DNA of 64,000 nucleotides from Arenibacter latericius DSM 15913 (GTDB taxonomy: Bacteria > Bacteroidota > Bacteroidia > Flavobacteriales > Flavobacteriaceae): contig NZ_KE384286.1 in assembly GCF_000424985.1 (NCBI RefSeq), forward strand, positions 17,473 through 81,472, written 5' to 3'. This document shows, one piece after another, positions 45,869 through 53,822 of this stretch (the first letter of the stretch is position 1; the number at the start of each line of letters is the position of its first letter). Under the pieces are notes generated by a model, which saw only the letters and a list, made by a program, of their open reading frames with translations, did no database searches and was not told the origin of the DNA. Position numbers and translations under genes: made by a program.

Positions 45869-46438
45869 TTATTTAAAAAATGCTAGTAACTGTTGTGTGG
45901 CCTTAGCTCTGTGACTTATTTTGTTCTTAATATCCATTGGGATTTCTGCAAAGGTTTTATCGTACCCATCTGGGATAAATATAGGGTCGTAGCCAAAACC
46001 TTTTTCGCCTTTTCTTTCCGTAGTTAGCGTACCTGTTACAATGCCTTGGAAAAGGAACTGTTCTTTATTATGATTTAGAGCAATTACGGTTTTAAAATGT
46101 GCAGATCGGTTCAACTCACCCTTTAGATTGGTCAATAACTTATTAATATTGTCCTCCGTGTTTTTCTGATTGCCAGCATATCTAGCAGAATGCACTCCTG
46201 GTTCGCCGTTTAACGCATCTACTAATAGGCCTGTGTCGTCCGCAAAACAGGAATACCCATAATGCTTTGTTATGTAATTTGCTTTTAGGATAGCATTTCC
46301 CTCTAAAGTAGGTTCTGTTTCTTCTATTTCTTCGTGGCAGCCAATGTCCTCCAAGGATAGTAGTTTTATATCAGGTGGAAATAACTTTTGAACTTCTTGT
46401 AATTTGTTGCGATTATTTGTGGCAAATACCAATTGCAT
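45869..46438 (-). CDS. rdgB: non-canonical purine NTP pyrophosphatase (RdgB/HAM1)
   Basis: 189 residues. Motifs FATNNRNKLQEVQKL, ADDTGLLVDAL, GEPGVHSARYAG, KGFGYDPIFIP and SHRAKA are all present. Hydrolyses dITP, ITP and XTP to protect DNA and RNA. Divergent from the methyltransferase-like gene. Confidence 0.95.
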   Translation of the reverse strand: MQLVFATNNRNKLQEVQKLFPPDIKLLSLEDIGCHEEIEETEPTLEGNAILKANYITKHYGYSCFADDTGLLVDALNGEPGVHSARYAGNQKNTEDNINKLLTNLKGELNRSAHFKTVIALNHNKEQFLFQGIVTGTLTTERKGEKGFGYDPIFIPDGYDKTFAEIPMDIKNKISHRAKATQQLLAFFK

Positions 46439-46457
46439 TCCAATTATTTTTTTATTG

Positions 46458-46487
46458 TTGTAGGGTAAGCTATTATAAATTACTTTG
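46458..46487 (+). promoter_or_regulatory. candidate promoter of the ICMT-like gene
   Basis: TTG (46458-46460), 20 bases, then TACTTTG (46481-46487), one base short of TAnnTTTG. It is 48 bases before the gene start. Confidence 0.35.
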
Positions 46488-46534
46488 GTAGATTCAAATG
46501 TAGTAATTTTATTGAAGTTTTATTTTTTTAAGGT

Positions 46535-46987
46535 ATGAAATTAAAAATTCCGCCATTACTTGTTGTGGTATTATTTGCTGGATTAATGTTCATATTGGCA
46601 GAATATTTACCTGTTGGATATTTCGATTTTTTTGGAAGGAAGTATTTAATGCTTTTTTTATTCTCAATGTCTGGCTTAATCGGTATTGTTTCTCTAGTTC
46701 AGTTTTTTAAGGCTAAGACCACAATAAATCCGTCTGCGCCTTCAAAGACAACCATGCTTGTAACGGGAGGATTGTATGAATATTCTAGAAATCCCATGTA
46801 TTTGGCATTGTTGCTTCTTTTATTAGGATGGGGGTTGTACTTAGGGAACGCTTTTAATACTTTGTTGGCTGCGGGTTTTGTTTATTATATGAATGCTTTT
46901 CAGATTATTCCAGAAGAAGAAGCACTGTTTAAAAAATTTCCCAAAGAATTTCAAAAATACTGTGTAAAGGTGAGACGTTGGTTTTAA
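46535..46987 (+). CDS. isoprenylcysteine carboxyl methyltransferase/PEMT-family membrane protein
   Basis: 150 residues, four membrane helices. The C-terminal cofactor motif TGGLYEYSRNPMYLALLLLL-like region (GGLYEYSRNPMYL) and EEEALFKKFPKEFQKYC are typical of the PEMT/ICMT superfamily that methylates lipid or small-molecule substrates with S-adenosylmethionine. Bacterial targets are mostly unknown. Confidence 0.82.
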   Translation: MKLKIPPLLVVVLFAGLMFILAEYLPVGYFDFFGRKYLMLFLFSMSGLIGIVSLVQFFKAKTTINPSAPSKTTMLVTGGLYEYSRNPMYLALLLLLLGWGLYLGNAFNTLLAAGFVYYMNAFQIIPEEEALFKKFPKEFQKYCVKVRRWF

Positions 46988-47113
46988 GGCTATGGAATGC
47001 CTGGGGTTTTTATCACTTTAGTAGATATCAAAGATTGTAGTTTTAGTGGAAGTGCTATTCAGGAATAGTTGCATCCCCCAATGGTTATAAGTCTTTTTGC
47101 TTATACATTGATT

Positions 47114-47162
47114 TATTAGTGTTTTAGCTTATTATTTATTATATTAGCGTTTTAGCTTATTA
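47114..47162. repeat. direct-repeat operator-like element before satD
   Basis: TATTAGTGTTTTAGCTTATTA (47114-47134) recurs as TATTAGCGTTTTAGCTTATTA (47142-47162) with one mismatch, period 28. Within each copy TTAG(C/T) occurs twice 8 bases apart, giving half-sites at 47116, 47124, 47144 and 47152. It ends two bases before the satD start codon, placing it where a repressor would block transcription or translation. Confidence 0.6.
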
Positions 47163-47164
47163 AT

Positions 47165-47776
47165 ATGATAGCGATTATTACAGGGGATATAATTAACTCT
47201 CAGGCAGATCAATCATCCGATTGGATGGAGACTTTAAAGGCGTATTTGATAAATATAGGTGAGCCTCCTAGCGATTGGGAGATTTATAGGGGAGATGAGT
47301 TTCAAATAAAAACATCGCCAGAAAACGCATTGCGAATGGCTGTGCACATAAAGGCTATTATTAAGCAGATAAAGCCATTAGATGTTAGGATGGGAATAGG
47401 TCTAGGCAAGGTGACATATTTAGCAGATAGTGTAAGTCAGTCTAATGGTGAGGCGCACCAACGTTCTGGAAGAATTTTTGAAACGCTAAAGGAACAAAAA
47501 TTGAACCTTGCAGTAGTAACAGGGAGTGCTAAAGAAGACAAGGCTCTAAACTTAATGTTGCGATTGGCGTTAGATTTTATGGATAGTTGGTCTGTAGTTT
47601 CTGCAGAAATAGTGCAATTAACTTTGGAGTATCCAGAAGAATCGCAACAAGAGATGGCCAATCGTTTGGGGATTAAACAATCAGCGGTGAGTCAGCGTTT
47701 AAACCGTGCAAGAATGGATTTGGTGGAGGATTTGTTGCAGTTTTATGAATCAATAATCAAAGAAATACAGCTATGA
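47165..47776 (+). CDS. SatD family protein
   Basis: 203 residues starting MIAIITGDIINSQ, with YRGDEFQIKT, DVRMGIGLGKVTYLADSVSQSNGEAH and a C-terminal helix-turn-helix (about 157-185: SQQEMANRLGIKQSAVSQRL). SatD was named from streptococcal acid-tolerance work; biochemical role uncertain. The helix-turn-helix could bind the repeats next to its start. It overlaps the next gene by four bases. Confidence 0.82.
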   Translation: MIAIITGDIINSQADQSSDWMETLKAYLINIGEPPSDWEIYRGDEFQIKTSPENALRMAVHIKAIIKQIKPLDVRMGIGLGKVTYLADSVSQSNGEAHQRSGRIFETLKEQKLNLAVVTGSAKEDKALNLMLRLALDFMDSWSVVSAEIVQLTLEYPEESQQEMANRLGIKQSAVSQRLNRARMDLVEDLLQFYESIIKEIQL

Positions 47777-48468
47777 TTTTGTTTACTAAGTTAATATTGG
47801 CCCATCTTATAGGTGATTTTATGATACAGTCTACCCGATGGGTAGTTCATAAAGCGGCGAATAAGATTAGTTCTATCTACTTGTATCTTCACACTTTGGT
47901 TCATTTTGGACTTGTTATGTTATTGTTGTGGGATTTAAATCTCTGGAGATTAGCTGTAGTGATAGCTGTATCTCATTATTTTATAGATCTTGCTAAGTTG
48001 TATGTTGACCCTTATTTTAAAAACAAGGCCATTCCTTTTTTTATCGATCAGCTATTACACGTTTTAGTGCTATATAGTTGTGCTTACTATGGTAATTTAA
48101 TGGAGTTTACGCTAGGTTTGATTAAAGGGATTGACTGGGCTTTGGTAACCGCCGTTGTATTTGTAGGGTTTCCTTCGTCAATTATCATGGCTAAGCTTTT
48201 AGAAGGCATGTCGGATAGAATAGAAATTGATCATAAATCCCTACCTAATGCCGGAAAATATATAGGGATTATAGAGCGTTTGTTTGTGCTAGTCTTTATT
48301 ATTTTGGGGCGTTGGGAGGCAATAGGATTGCTAATAACCGCTAAGTCGGTTTTTAGATTTAATGACCTTAAAGAAAGTAATTCACGTAAGCTTACAGAGT
48401 ATATATTGATTGGAACTTTGTTGAGTTTTGGATTAGCCATTATTACGGGCTTGCTATATGTAAGTTAG
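47773..48468 (+). CDS. DUF3307 membrane protein
   Basis: 231 residues. N-terminal LAHLIGDFMIQSTRWVVHKA and HYFIDLAKLYV are the two DUF3307 signature segments with conserved His/Asp residues; several membrane helices follow. ATGA overlap with satD shows translational coupling, and the SatD-DUF3307 pair is a recurrent partnership. Function unknown. Confidence 0.8.
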   Translation: MILFTKLILAHLIGDFMIQSTRWVVHKAANKISSIYLYLHTLVHFGLVMLLLWDLNLWRLAVVIAVSHYFIDLAKLYVDPYFKNKAIPFFIDQLLHVLVLYSCAYYGNLMEFTLGLIKGIDWALVTAVVFVGFPSSIIMAKLLEGMSDRIEIDHKSLPNAGKYIGIIERLFVLVFIILGRWEAIGLLITAKSVFRFNDLKESNSRKLTEYILIGTLLSFGLAIITGLLYVS

Positions 48469-48790
48469 GGTTGTGTTCTATGATAATAACCTATGACTTA
48501 AGAATAAGGCATTTTCTTTAATTGTGATGAGTCTTAAATTGGGTTTTAAAATAGCCTGAAATTCTAGGACAAATTTTCATTAATTGTATGGTGAGTATAA
48601 TGAAGGGTGCTATGTTTGTGGCTTTTATTGCAAGATGATATTTATCGATTTGACAAAATTGATGGGTGATAATAGTTGATTTCTTATTTTTCTGTTAGAA
48701 AACAAGTTGTTGACTTAGTTTTCTGTGGAGTTTAAGGTGTCTAACGATAATTATTCATACTTTTATAGCTTAATTTTTTTTCACGCTAAT
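48469..48790. other. 322-base gap before serB-serA
   Basis: AT-rich, no gene or strong hairpin seen. A frame is open upstream of the fusion gene to 48725, but the ATG at 48791 fits the conserved start. No -7 box stands out. Confidence 0.4.
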
Positions 48791-50683
48791 ATGGTTGTAG
48801 AGAGCAGAAAATATGTGTTCGATTTTGACAGTACACTCACAAGGGTAGAAGGCTTGGATGTTTTGGCCGAAATCACACTAAAAGGTAGAAGTGATAAGGA
48901 TGAGATAATAGAGGAGATTCAGAAAATCACCAATTTAGGAATAGATGGCGATATCTCGTTTACGGAATCCTTGGAAAAGCGCATTAAGTTGCTGAATGCC
49001 CATAAAGATGATTTGGTGGAATTGGTTGATTTATTACGCCATAAAATTTCCAAATCAATAGAATCCAATAAAGAGTTTTTTGAGACCTATTCTGATGATA
49101 TCTATGTGATTTCTGCCGGATTTAAAGAGTTTATAGACCCTATAGTAGCGGCGTACAATATTCCTGCAGATAGGGTGTATGCAAACACTTTTAAATTTGA
49201 TGAAGACGGAAATATAATTGGTTTTGATGAGGATAATGTATTGTCTTCACACAATGGAAAAATAGAGTGCCTAAAAAACCTAGGACTTCAAGGAGAGGTT
49301 CAGGTTATAGGTGATGGTTATAGTGATTATGTAATGCGGGAAGCAGGTATTGCGGATAAATTTTTCGCTTATACCGAAAACGTGCATAGAGAAAAAGCTG
49401 CAAAAAATGCAGATTATATTACCCCTAATTTAGATGAATTTTTATTTGTGAATAAGTTGCCAAGAAAAGTATCCTACCCAAAAAATAGAATTAAAATTCT
49501 ATTATTAGAAAACGTTCATTCCAATGCTTTTGACACCCTTTCTGAGGAAGGGTTTTCTGTAGAACTATTAACGCATAGCTTAACTGAGGAAGAGCTTATT
49601 GAAAAAATTAAAGATGTTCATGTACTAGGAATTCGTTCTAAGACCCAAGTAACTGAGAAAGTTTTGGAAGCTGCTGAAAAATTAATGGTAGTCGGCGCTT
49701 TTTGTATTGGGACTACTCAGATAGACTTAGAGGCGTGCAAAAAAAGGGGGGTGGCTGTATTTAACGCTCCTTATAGTAATACTAGATCGGTGGTAGAGCT
49801 TGCCATTGGAGAGATTATTATGTTGATGAGAAGTATATTCCCTCGTAGTACGGAAATACATTCTGGGAAGTGGAATAAAACTGCTGCGAACTCTAAAGAA
49901 GTAAGAAGCAAGAATTTGGGAATAGTAGGATACGGAAATATTGGGAAGCAACTGTCTGTTTTGGCAGAAGCTCTAGGTATGCGTGTTTATTATTATGATG
50001 TTGCAGATCAATTGGCTTTAGGAAATGCTACCAAATGTAACTCCTTGGAAGAGCTCTTAAACATCTCGGATGTAGTTACCTTGCATATAGATGATAATAA
50101 GGCTAATCATAATTTTATAGGGGAGCGAGAGATCAACCAAATGAAGGATGGGGCGCACCTTGTAAACCTGTCTAGAGGTTTTGTTGTAGATATCGCAGCA
50201 TTAGCAGCGGCATTAAAAAGCGGCAAAATAGCTGGTGCAGCTATAGATGTTTTCCCGGAAGAGCCAAGAAGTAACGGAGAATTCTTAACTGAACTTAAAG
50301 GGTTGCAGAATGTTATCTTAACACCGCATATTGGAGGTAGTACCGAAGAGGCGCAAAGAGATATTGCCGATTTTGTTCCTAATAAAATAATGGACTATAT
50401 AAATTCTGGAAATACGGTAGATGCTGTTAATTTCCCGAATATTAGGCTTCCAAAACAAAAGAATGGTCATCGCTTTCTGCACATCCATAAAAATGTGCCA
50501 GGAGTAATGGCAAAGATTAATGAGGTTTTGGCACGTTTTAATATGAATATTTCTGGTCAGTACCTTTCAACAGACAGTGAGTTGGGTTATGTGATAACAG
50601 ATTTAGATAAAAAGTATAACAAAGACGTTATTAAAGCCTTGAAAAAGATAGATAACACTATAAAATTTAGAGTGTTATACTAG
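48791..50683 (+). CDS. serA: phosphoserine phosphatase-phosphoglycerate dehydrogenase fusion
   Basis: 630 residues from ATG 48791. The HAD phosphatase part (about 1-225) has DFDSTLT with nucleophile D11 and D13, motif II Ser in VISAG (108), Lys157 and GDGYSD (175-179). The second part (about 233-555) is 3-phosphoglycerate dehydrogenase with GIVGYGNIGKQL, LSRGFVVD (Arg), DVFPEEP (Glu) and TPHIGGSTEEAQRD (His), and an ACT domain (about 558-630) for serine feedback. The chain joins steps one and three of serine synthesis; the aminotransferase SerC is not in the window. Confidence 0.9.
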   Translation: MVVESRKYVFDFDSTLTRVEGLDVLAEITLKGRSDKDEIIEEIQKITNLGIDGDISFTESLEKRIKLLNAHKDDLVELVDLLRHKISKSIESNKEFFETYSDDIYVISAGFKEFIDPIVAAYNIPADRVYANTFKFDEDGNIIGFDEDNVLSSHNGKIECLKNLGLQGEVQVIGDGYSDYVMREAGIADKFFAYTENVHREKAAKNADYITPNLDEFLFVNKLPRKVSYPKNRIKILLLENVHSNAFDTLSEEGFSVELLTHSLTEEELIEKIKDVHVLGIRSKTQVTEKVLEAAEKLMVVGAFCIGTTQIDLEACKKRGVAVFNAPYSNTRSVVELAIGEIIMLMRSIFPRSTEIHSGKWNKTAANSKEVRSKNLGIVGYGNIGKQLSVLAEALGMRVYYYDVADQLALGNATKCNSLEELLNISDVVTLHIDDNKANHNFIGEREINQMKDGAHLVNLSRGFVVDIAALAAALKSGKIAGAAIDVFPEEPRSNGEFLTELKGLQNVILTPHIGGSTEEAQRDIADFVPNKIMDYINSGNTVDAVNFPNIRLPKQKNGHRFLHIHKNVPGVMAKINEVLARFNMNISGQYLSTDSELGYVITDLDKKYNKDVIKALKKIDNTIKFRVLY

Positions 50684-50728
50684 ACGTTTTATAAGGGTGT
50701 GGCTAAGAAACTATACCGAATACATTAT

Positions 50729-50790
50729 AAAACCCCTGGGAAGTTTGTACAGCCTAATTTTTGGTTTAGAACAAACTTCCCTGGGGTTTT
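50729..50790 (+). terminator. terminator after serB-serA
   Basis: AAAACCCCTGGGAAGTTTGT (50729-50748) and ACAAACTTCCCTGGGGTTTT (50771-50790) form a 20-base stem with one mismatch. Confidence 0.82.
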
Positions 50791-50853
50791 TAATTGTTTT
50801 AGCAATTAAGGAGTAATTTTTGTTTGATCCTTTTTAAGACTAAAAAGAGAGGT

Positions 50854-51327
50854 TTATTGATGATGATAAGGTTCGTTTTTTAGAATGGTAAAGGCTCTAT
50901 AAAGTTGTTCTATCACAAATAAACGTACCATTTGATGGGAGAACGTCATTTTTGATAAGCTAAGCGACCCTTGTGATTTTTGATATACAGCATCACTAAA
51001 TCCATATGGTCCACCAATAACTAAAACTAACTGCTTTATTCCAGAATTCATTTTCTTTTGTAAATATTGAGAGAATTCTACGGAGGTGTTTTGTTTTCCT
51101 CTTTCGTCTAATAGGATCAGGACGTCTGTAGGGTTTAACCTGTTTATAATTGCTTCCCCTTCCTTTTCTTTTTGTTGTTTTTCAGAAAGATTTTTGGTGT
51201 TTTTTATATCGGGAACAATATCCAATTCAAACCGTACATAGTGTTTTAATCGTTTTTGATATTCCTCAATTAATTGGATTAAAGGGGTGCTGTCCGTTTT
51301 TCCTAGTACAAGTAGCTTTATGGTCAT
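50854..51327 (-). CDS. rlmH: 23S rRNA (pseudouridine1915-N3)-methyltransferase RlmH
   Basis: 157 residues, family length. Ends in NEPYHHQ and contains ILLDERGKQ, LVIGGPYGFSD and FSHQMVRLFVIEQLYRAF, the SPOUT knot of RlmH. Methylates the 23S rRNA helix 69 loop on whole ribosomes. A -7-like TACTTTTG box lies only four bases from the ATG, suggesting a nearly leaderless transcript. Confidence 0.95.
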   Translation of the reverse strand: MTIKLLVLGKTDSTPLIQLIEEYQKRLKHYVRFELDIVPDIKNTKNLSEKQQKEKEGEAIINRLNPTDVLILLDERGKQNTSVEFSQYLQKKMNSGIKQLVLVIGGPYGFSDAVYQKSQGSLSLSKMTFSHQMVRLFVIEQLYRAFTILKNEPYHHQ

Positions 51328-51331
51328 GAGG

Positions 51332-51339
51332 CAAAAGTA
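51332..51339 (-). promoter_or_regulatory. candidate -7 box of rlmH
   Basis: TACTTTTG on the minus strand matches TAnnTTTG and ends four bases before the ATG. No clear -33 TTG is present. Confidence 0.4.
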
Positions 51340-51541
51340 AGTTGCTAATTTTATTTCCCATAGAAAAAATTAAAAATATAGAACTGATCTTAGATTGTTA
51401 TGAGGTGATGAGAATCAGGTAATAAGTAGTTAAATTTAATTCGGATGATAAAAAAGGACAATAAATTGGGGGAGTCTTTAGAGGGAATAAACTATTTACA
51501 ACCCAAACATTTTACTAAATTAGCGTGAAAATAGTTGTGGT

Positions 51542-52399
51542 ATGATTTCAGAAGAACAATTTAGAGCCGAATTAGATCTAATAATTAAAAATGCTGTGCG
51601 AGAAGATGTGGGTGATGGAGATCATAGCTCTTTGGCCTGTATACCCTCTTCTGCACAGGGAAAAGCAAAACTATTAGTAAAGGATAAAGGGATTATCGCT
51701 GGAGTAGAATTTGCGCAATTGGTTTTTCAATATATAGACAATACTTTGGAGGTAGAGGTGCTTATTAAGGACGGGGAACAAATTGAGTATGGAGATGTGG
51801 TATTTAAGGTTTCTGGGAGTTCGCAGAGTATCCTTAAGGCAGAACGTCTTGTTCTTAATGCTATGCAAAGAATGAGTGCTATTGCTACCAAAGCGAATTA
51901 TTTCACGGGTCTGCTGAAAGGAACTGAGACTACAATATTAGATACTAGGAAAACTACCCCAGGAATAAGGGCTTTAGAGAAATGGGCAGTAAAAATAGGA
52001 GGTGGGGAGAACCATAGGTTTGCTCTTTATGATATGATTATGCTAAAGGATAATCATATCGATTTTGCGGGAGGAATTACCAAAGCGATTGAAAAGACGC
52101 ATAAATATTTAGCCGACAATAATAAAGATCTTAAAATAATTGTAGAAGCTAGGAATCTAACTGAGGTGGAGGAAATATTGGAGAGTAAAGGAGTCTACCG
52201 AATTCTATTAGATAATTTTAGCTTAGAAGATACTAGAAAGGCGGTAAAGCTGATTGGAGATACCTGTTTAACAGAGTCTTCAGGAGGGATTAATGAGGAT
52301 ACTATTGCCAAGTACGCAGCATGTGGTGTGAATTATATTTCTTCTGGAGCATTAACTCACTCAGTCTACAATATGGATTTGAGCCTTAAAGCTATATAA
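51542..52399 (+). CDS. nadC: nicotinate-nucleotide pyrophosphorylase (carboxylating)
   Basis: 285 residues. EDVGDGDHSS, LDTRKTTPGIRALEKWAVKIGG split as LDTRKTTPG and EKWAVKIGGG, HRFALYDMIMLKDNH and SSGGINEDT are the NadC motifs. Makes nicotinate mononucleotide from quinolinate in NAD synthesis. First gene of a four-gene plus-strand operon: its stop is followed directly by the YihY ATG. Confidence 0.96.
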   Translation: MISEEQFRAELDLIIKNAVREDVGDGDHSSLACIPSSAQGKAKLLVKDKGIIAGVEFAQLVFQYIDNTLEVEVLIKDGEQIEYGDVVFKVSGSSQSILKAERLVLNAMQRMSAIATKANYFTGLLKGTETTILDTRKTTPGIRALEKWAVKIGGGENHRFALYDMIMLKDNHIDFAGGITKAIEKTHKYLADNNKDLKIIVEARNLTEVEEILESKGVYRILLDNFSLEDTRKAVKLIGDTCLTESSGGINEDTIAKYAACGVNYISSGALTHSVYNMDLSLKAI

Positions 52400-53386
52400 A
52401 TGTCTGCAGAGATTGAGGAAAAGCTAGAGAGCATACCTATTCTTAATTTGGCAATAAGATTGCTGAAGAAAATTAAGTTGCCAGGTTTTGAAGGCTTGTC
52501 GTCCTACGATCTTATAGAAATGTATGTGTTAGGGATTATTAAGGGGGCTGTCTCTACTAGGGCCAGCTCAATAGCCTTTAGTTTATTCCTAGCTTTATTT
52601 CCGCTGTTAATCTTTCTGCTAACGTTACTTCCCTTTATTATTCCCTATATAGCACTGGAAAACTCTAACTTTGATGCAGAATTTTTAGAGTTTTTAGAAT
52701 CATTCCTTCCAACAGCTACGGGGGATTATTTTAGTGAGATATATTTGCAGATTAAATCTCAAGAAAGAGGGGATGTCCTCTCTTCAGCGATAGCATTTAT
52801 CACCTCTATTTTTTTGATGGCCAATGGGGTAAATGCAATTTTTGGAGGCTTTGAGACCTCTTATCACGAAAGTCCAAATAGAAGTGTTGTAAGGCAATAT
52901 GTTACGGCTTTAACAGTTGGGTTGTTCTTGTCTGTCCTTCTTTTGGTGGGGGCCGTAGTATTTGTGTATTTTGAGGCTTATATACTTGGTGGGCTTAATG
53001 AAATTATACATGGTGAAAATGCGTTAAATGTAGATGAGAAAGATTTCGCTTTGGTAAGATGGGGGAAGTTTGTGTTTTTAGGGCTTCTCTTTTATTTTAT
53101 AACAGCCACCTTGTATTATTTTGGAACTAAAGAGGGTAAGCAGGCCAAATTTTTTTCTGCAGGAGCATTAATGACTACATTGCTTTTTATACTAACCTCC
53201 TATTTTTTTGGAGTATATGTGGAAAAGTTTGCCCGTTATAATGAATTATATGGAGCTTTAAGCGGACTATTGATATTATTGGTTTTTATTTGGTTAAATT
53301 CGATCATATTGCTGCTAGGATTCGAGTTGAATGCCTCGTTAAATTCATTGCGAAAAAAATATAGAGTACATGGGAATAAGAAATAA
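52400..53386 (+). CDS. YihY/BrkB-family inner-membrane protein
   Basis: 328 residues with six membrane helices. The N-terminal motif AVSTRASSIAFSLFLALFPL and the late segment YNELYGALSGLLILLVFIWLN match the YihY/virulence-factor BrkB family. Function not settled despite old RNase BN labels. No gap with nadC and a 17-base overlap with the next gene. Confidence 0.9.
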   Translation: MSAEIEEKLESIPILNLAIRLLKKIKLPGFEGLSSYDLIEMYVLGIIKGAVSTRASSIAFSLFLALFPLLIFLLTLLPFIIPYIALENSNFDAEFLEFLESFLPTATGDYFSEIYLQIKSQERGDVLSSAIAFITSIFLMANGVNAIFGGFETSYHESPNRSVVRQYVTALTVGLFLSVLLLVGAVVFVYFEAYILGGLNEIIHGENALNVDEKDFALVRWGKFVFLGLLFYFITATLYYFGTKEGKQAKFFSAGALMTTLLFILTSYFFGVYVEKFARYNELYGALSGLLILLVFIWLNSIILLLGFELNASLNSLRKKYRVHGNKK

Positions 53387-53810
53387 GTGGATAGTAGGGG
53401 TAATTTGTATGTTGTTATATATTCCCTCGGAAGCACAGAGTGTTTTTGGGAAATGGAAGACTATAGATGACAGAACAGGAAATCCGAAAGCTATTATTAA
53501 TATTTATGAGAAAGACGGAATGATGCACGGTAAGGTGGTAAAGATTTTAGAACCAGGGAAGGAAGAGGCTGTTTGTGATAAATGTGAAGGGGAGAAAAAA
53601 AATCAACCCATCTTAGGGATGAAGATTATTGAAGGATTGGAGTCTGGCGGAAGTGGAGTATGGAAAGGAAAAACATTATTTGATCCAGAACAAGCGATGA
53701 CTTTTAGATGTAAAATATGGCTTAACCCTGATAATCCTAACGAATTAAAGGTAAGGGGCTATTTAGCATTTATATATCGAACCCAAACATGGATACGCGC
53801 AGAGGGATAA
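53370..53810 (+). CDS. DUF2147 exported protein
   Basis: 146 residues with a signal peptide ending SEAQ (about 1-23). DUF2147 features: FGKWKTIDDRTG, CDKCEGEKKNQPILGMKII and the closing GYLAFIYRTQTWIRA. It overlaps the YihY gene by 17 bases in another frame and lies 12 bases before priA. Function unknown. Confidence 0.88.
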   Translation: MGIRNKWIVGVICMLLYIPSEAQSVFGKWKTIDDRTGNPKAIINIYEKDGMMHGKVVKILEPGKEEAVCDKCEGEKKNQPILGMKIIEGLESGGSGVWKGKTLFDPEQAMTFRCKIWLNPDNPNELKVRGYLAFIYRTQTWIRAEG

Positions 53811-53822
53811 AATCTTATAGGA

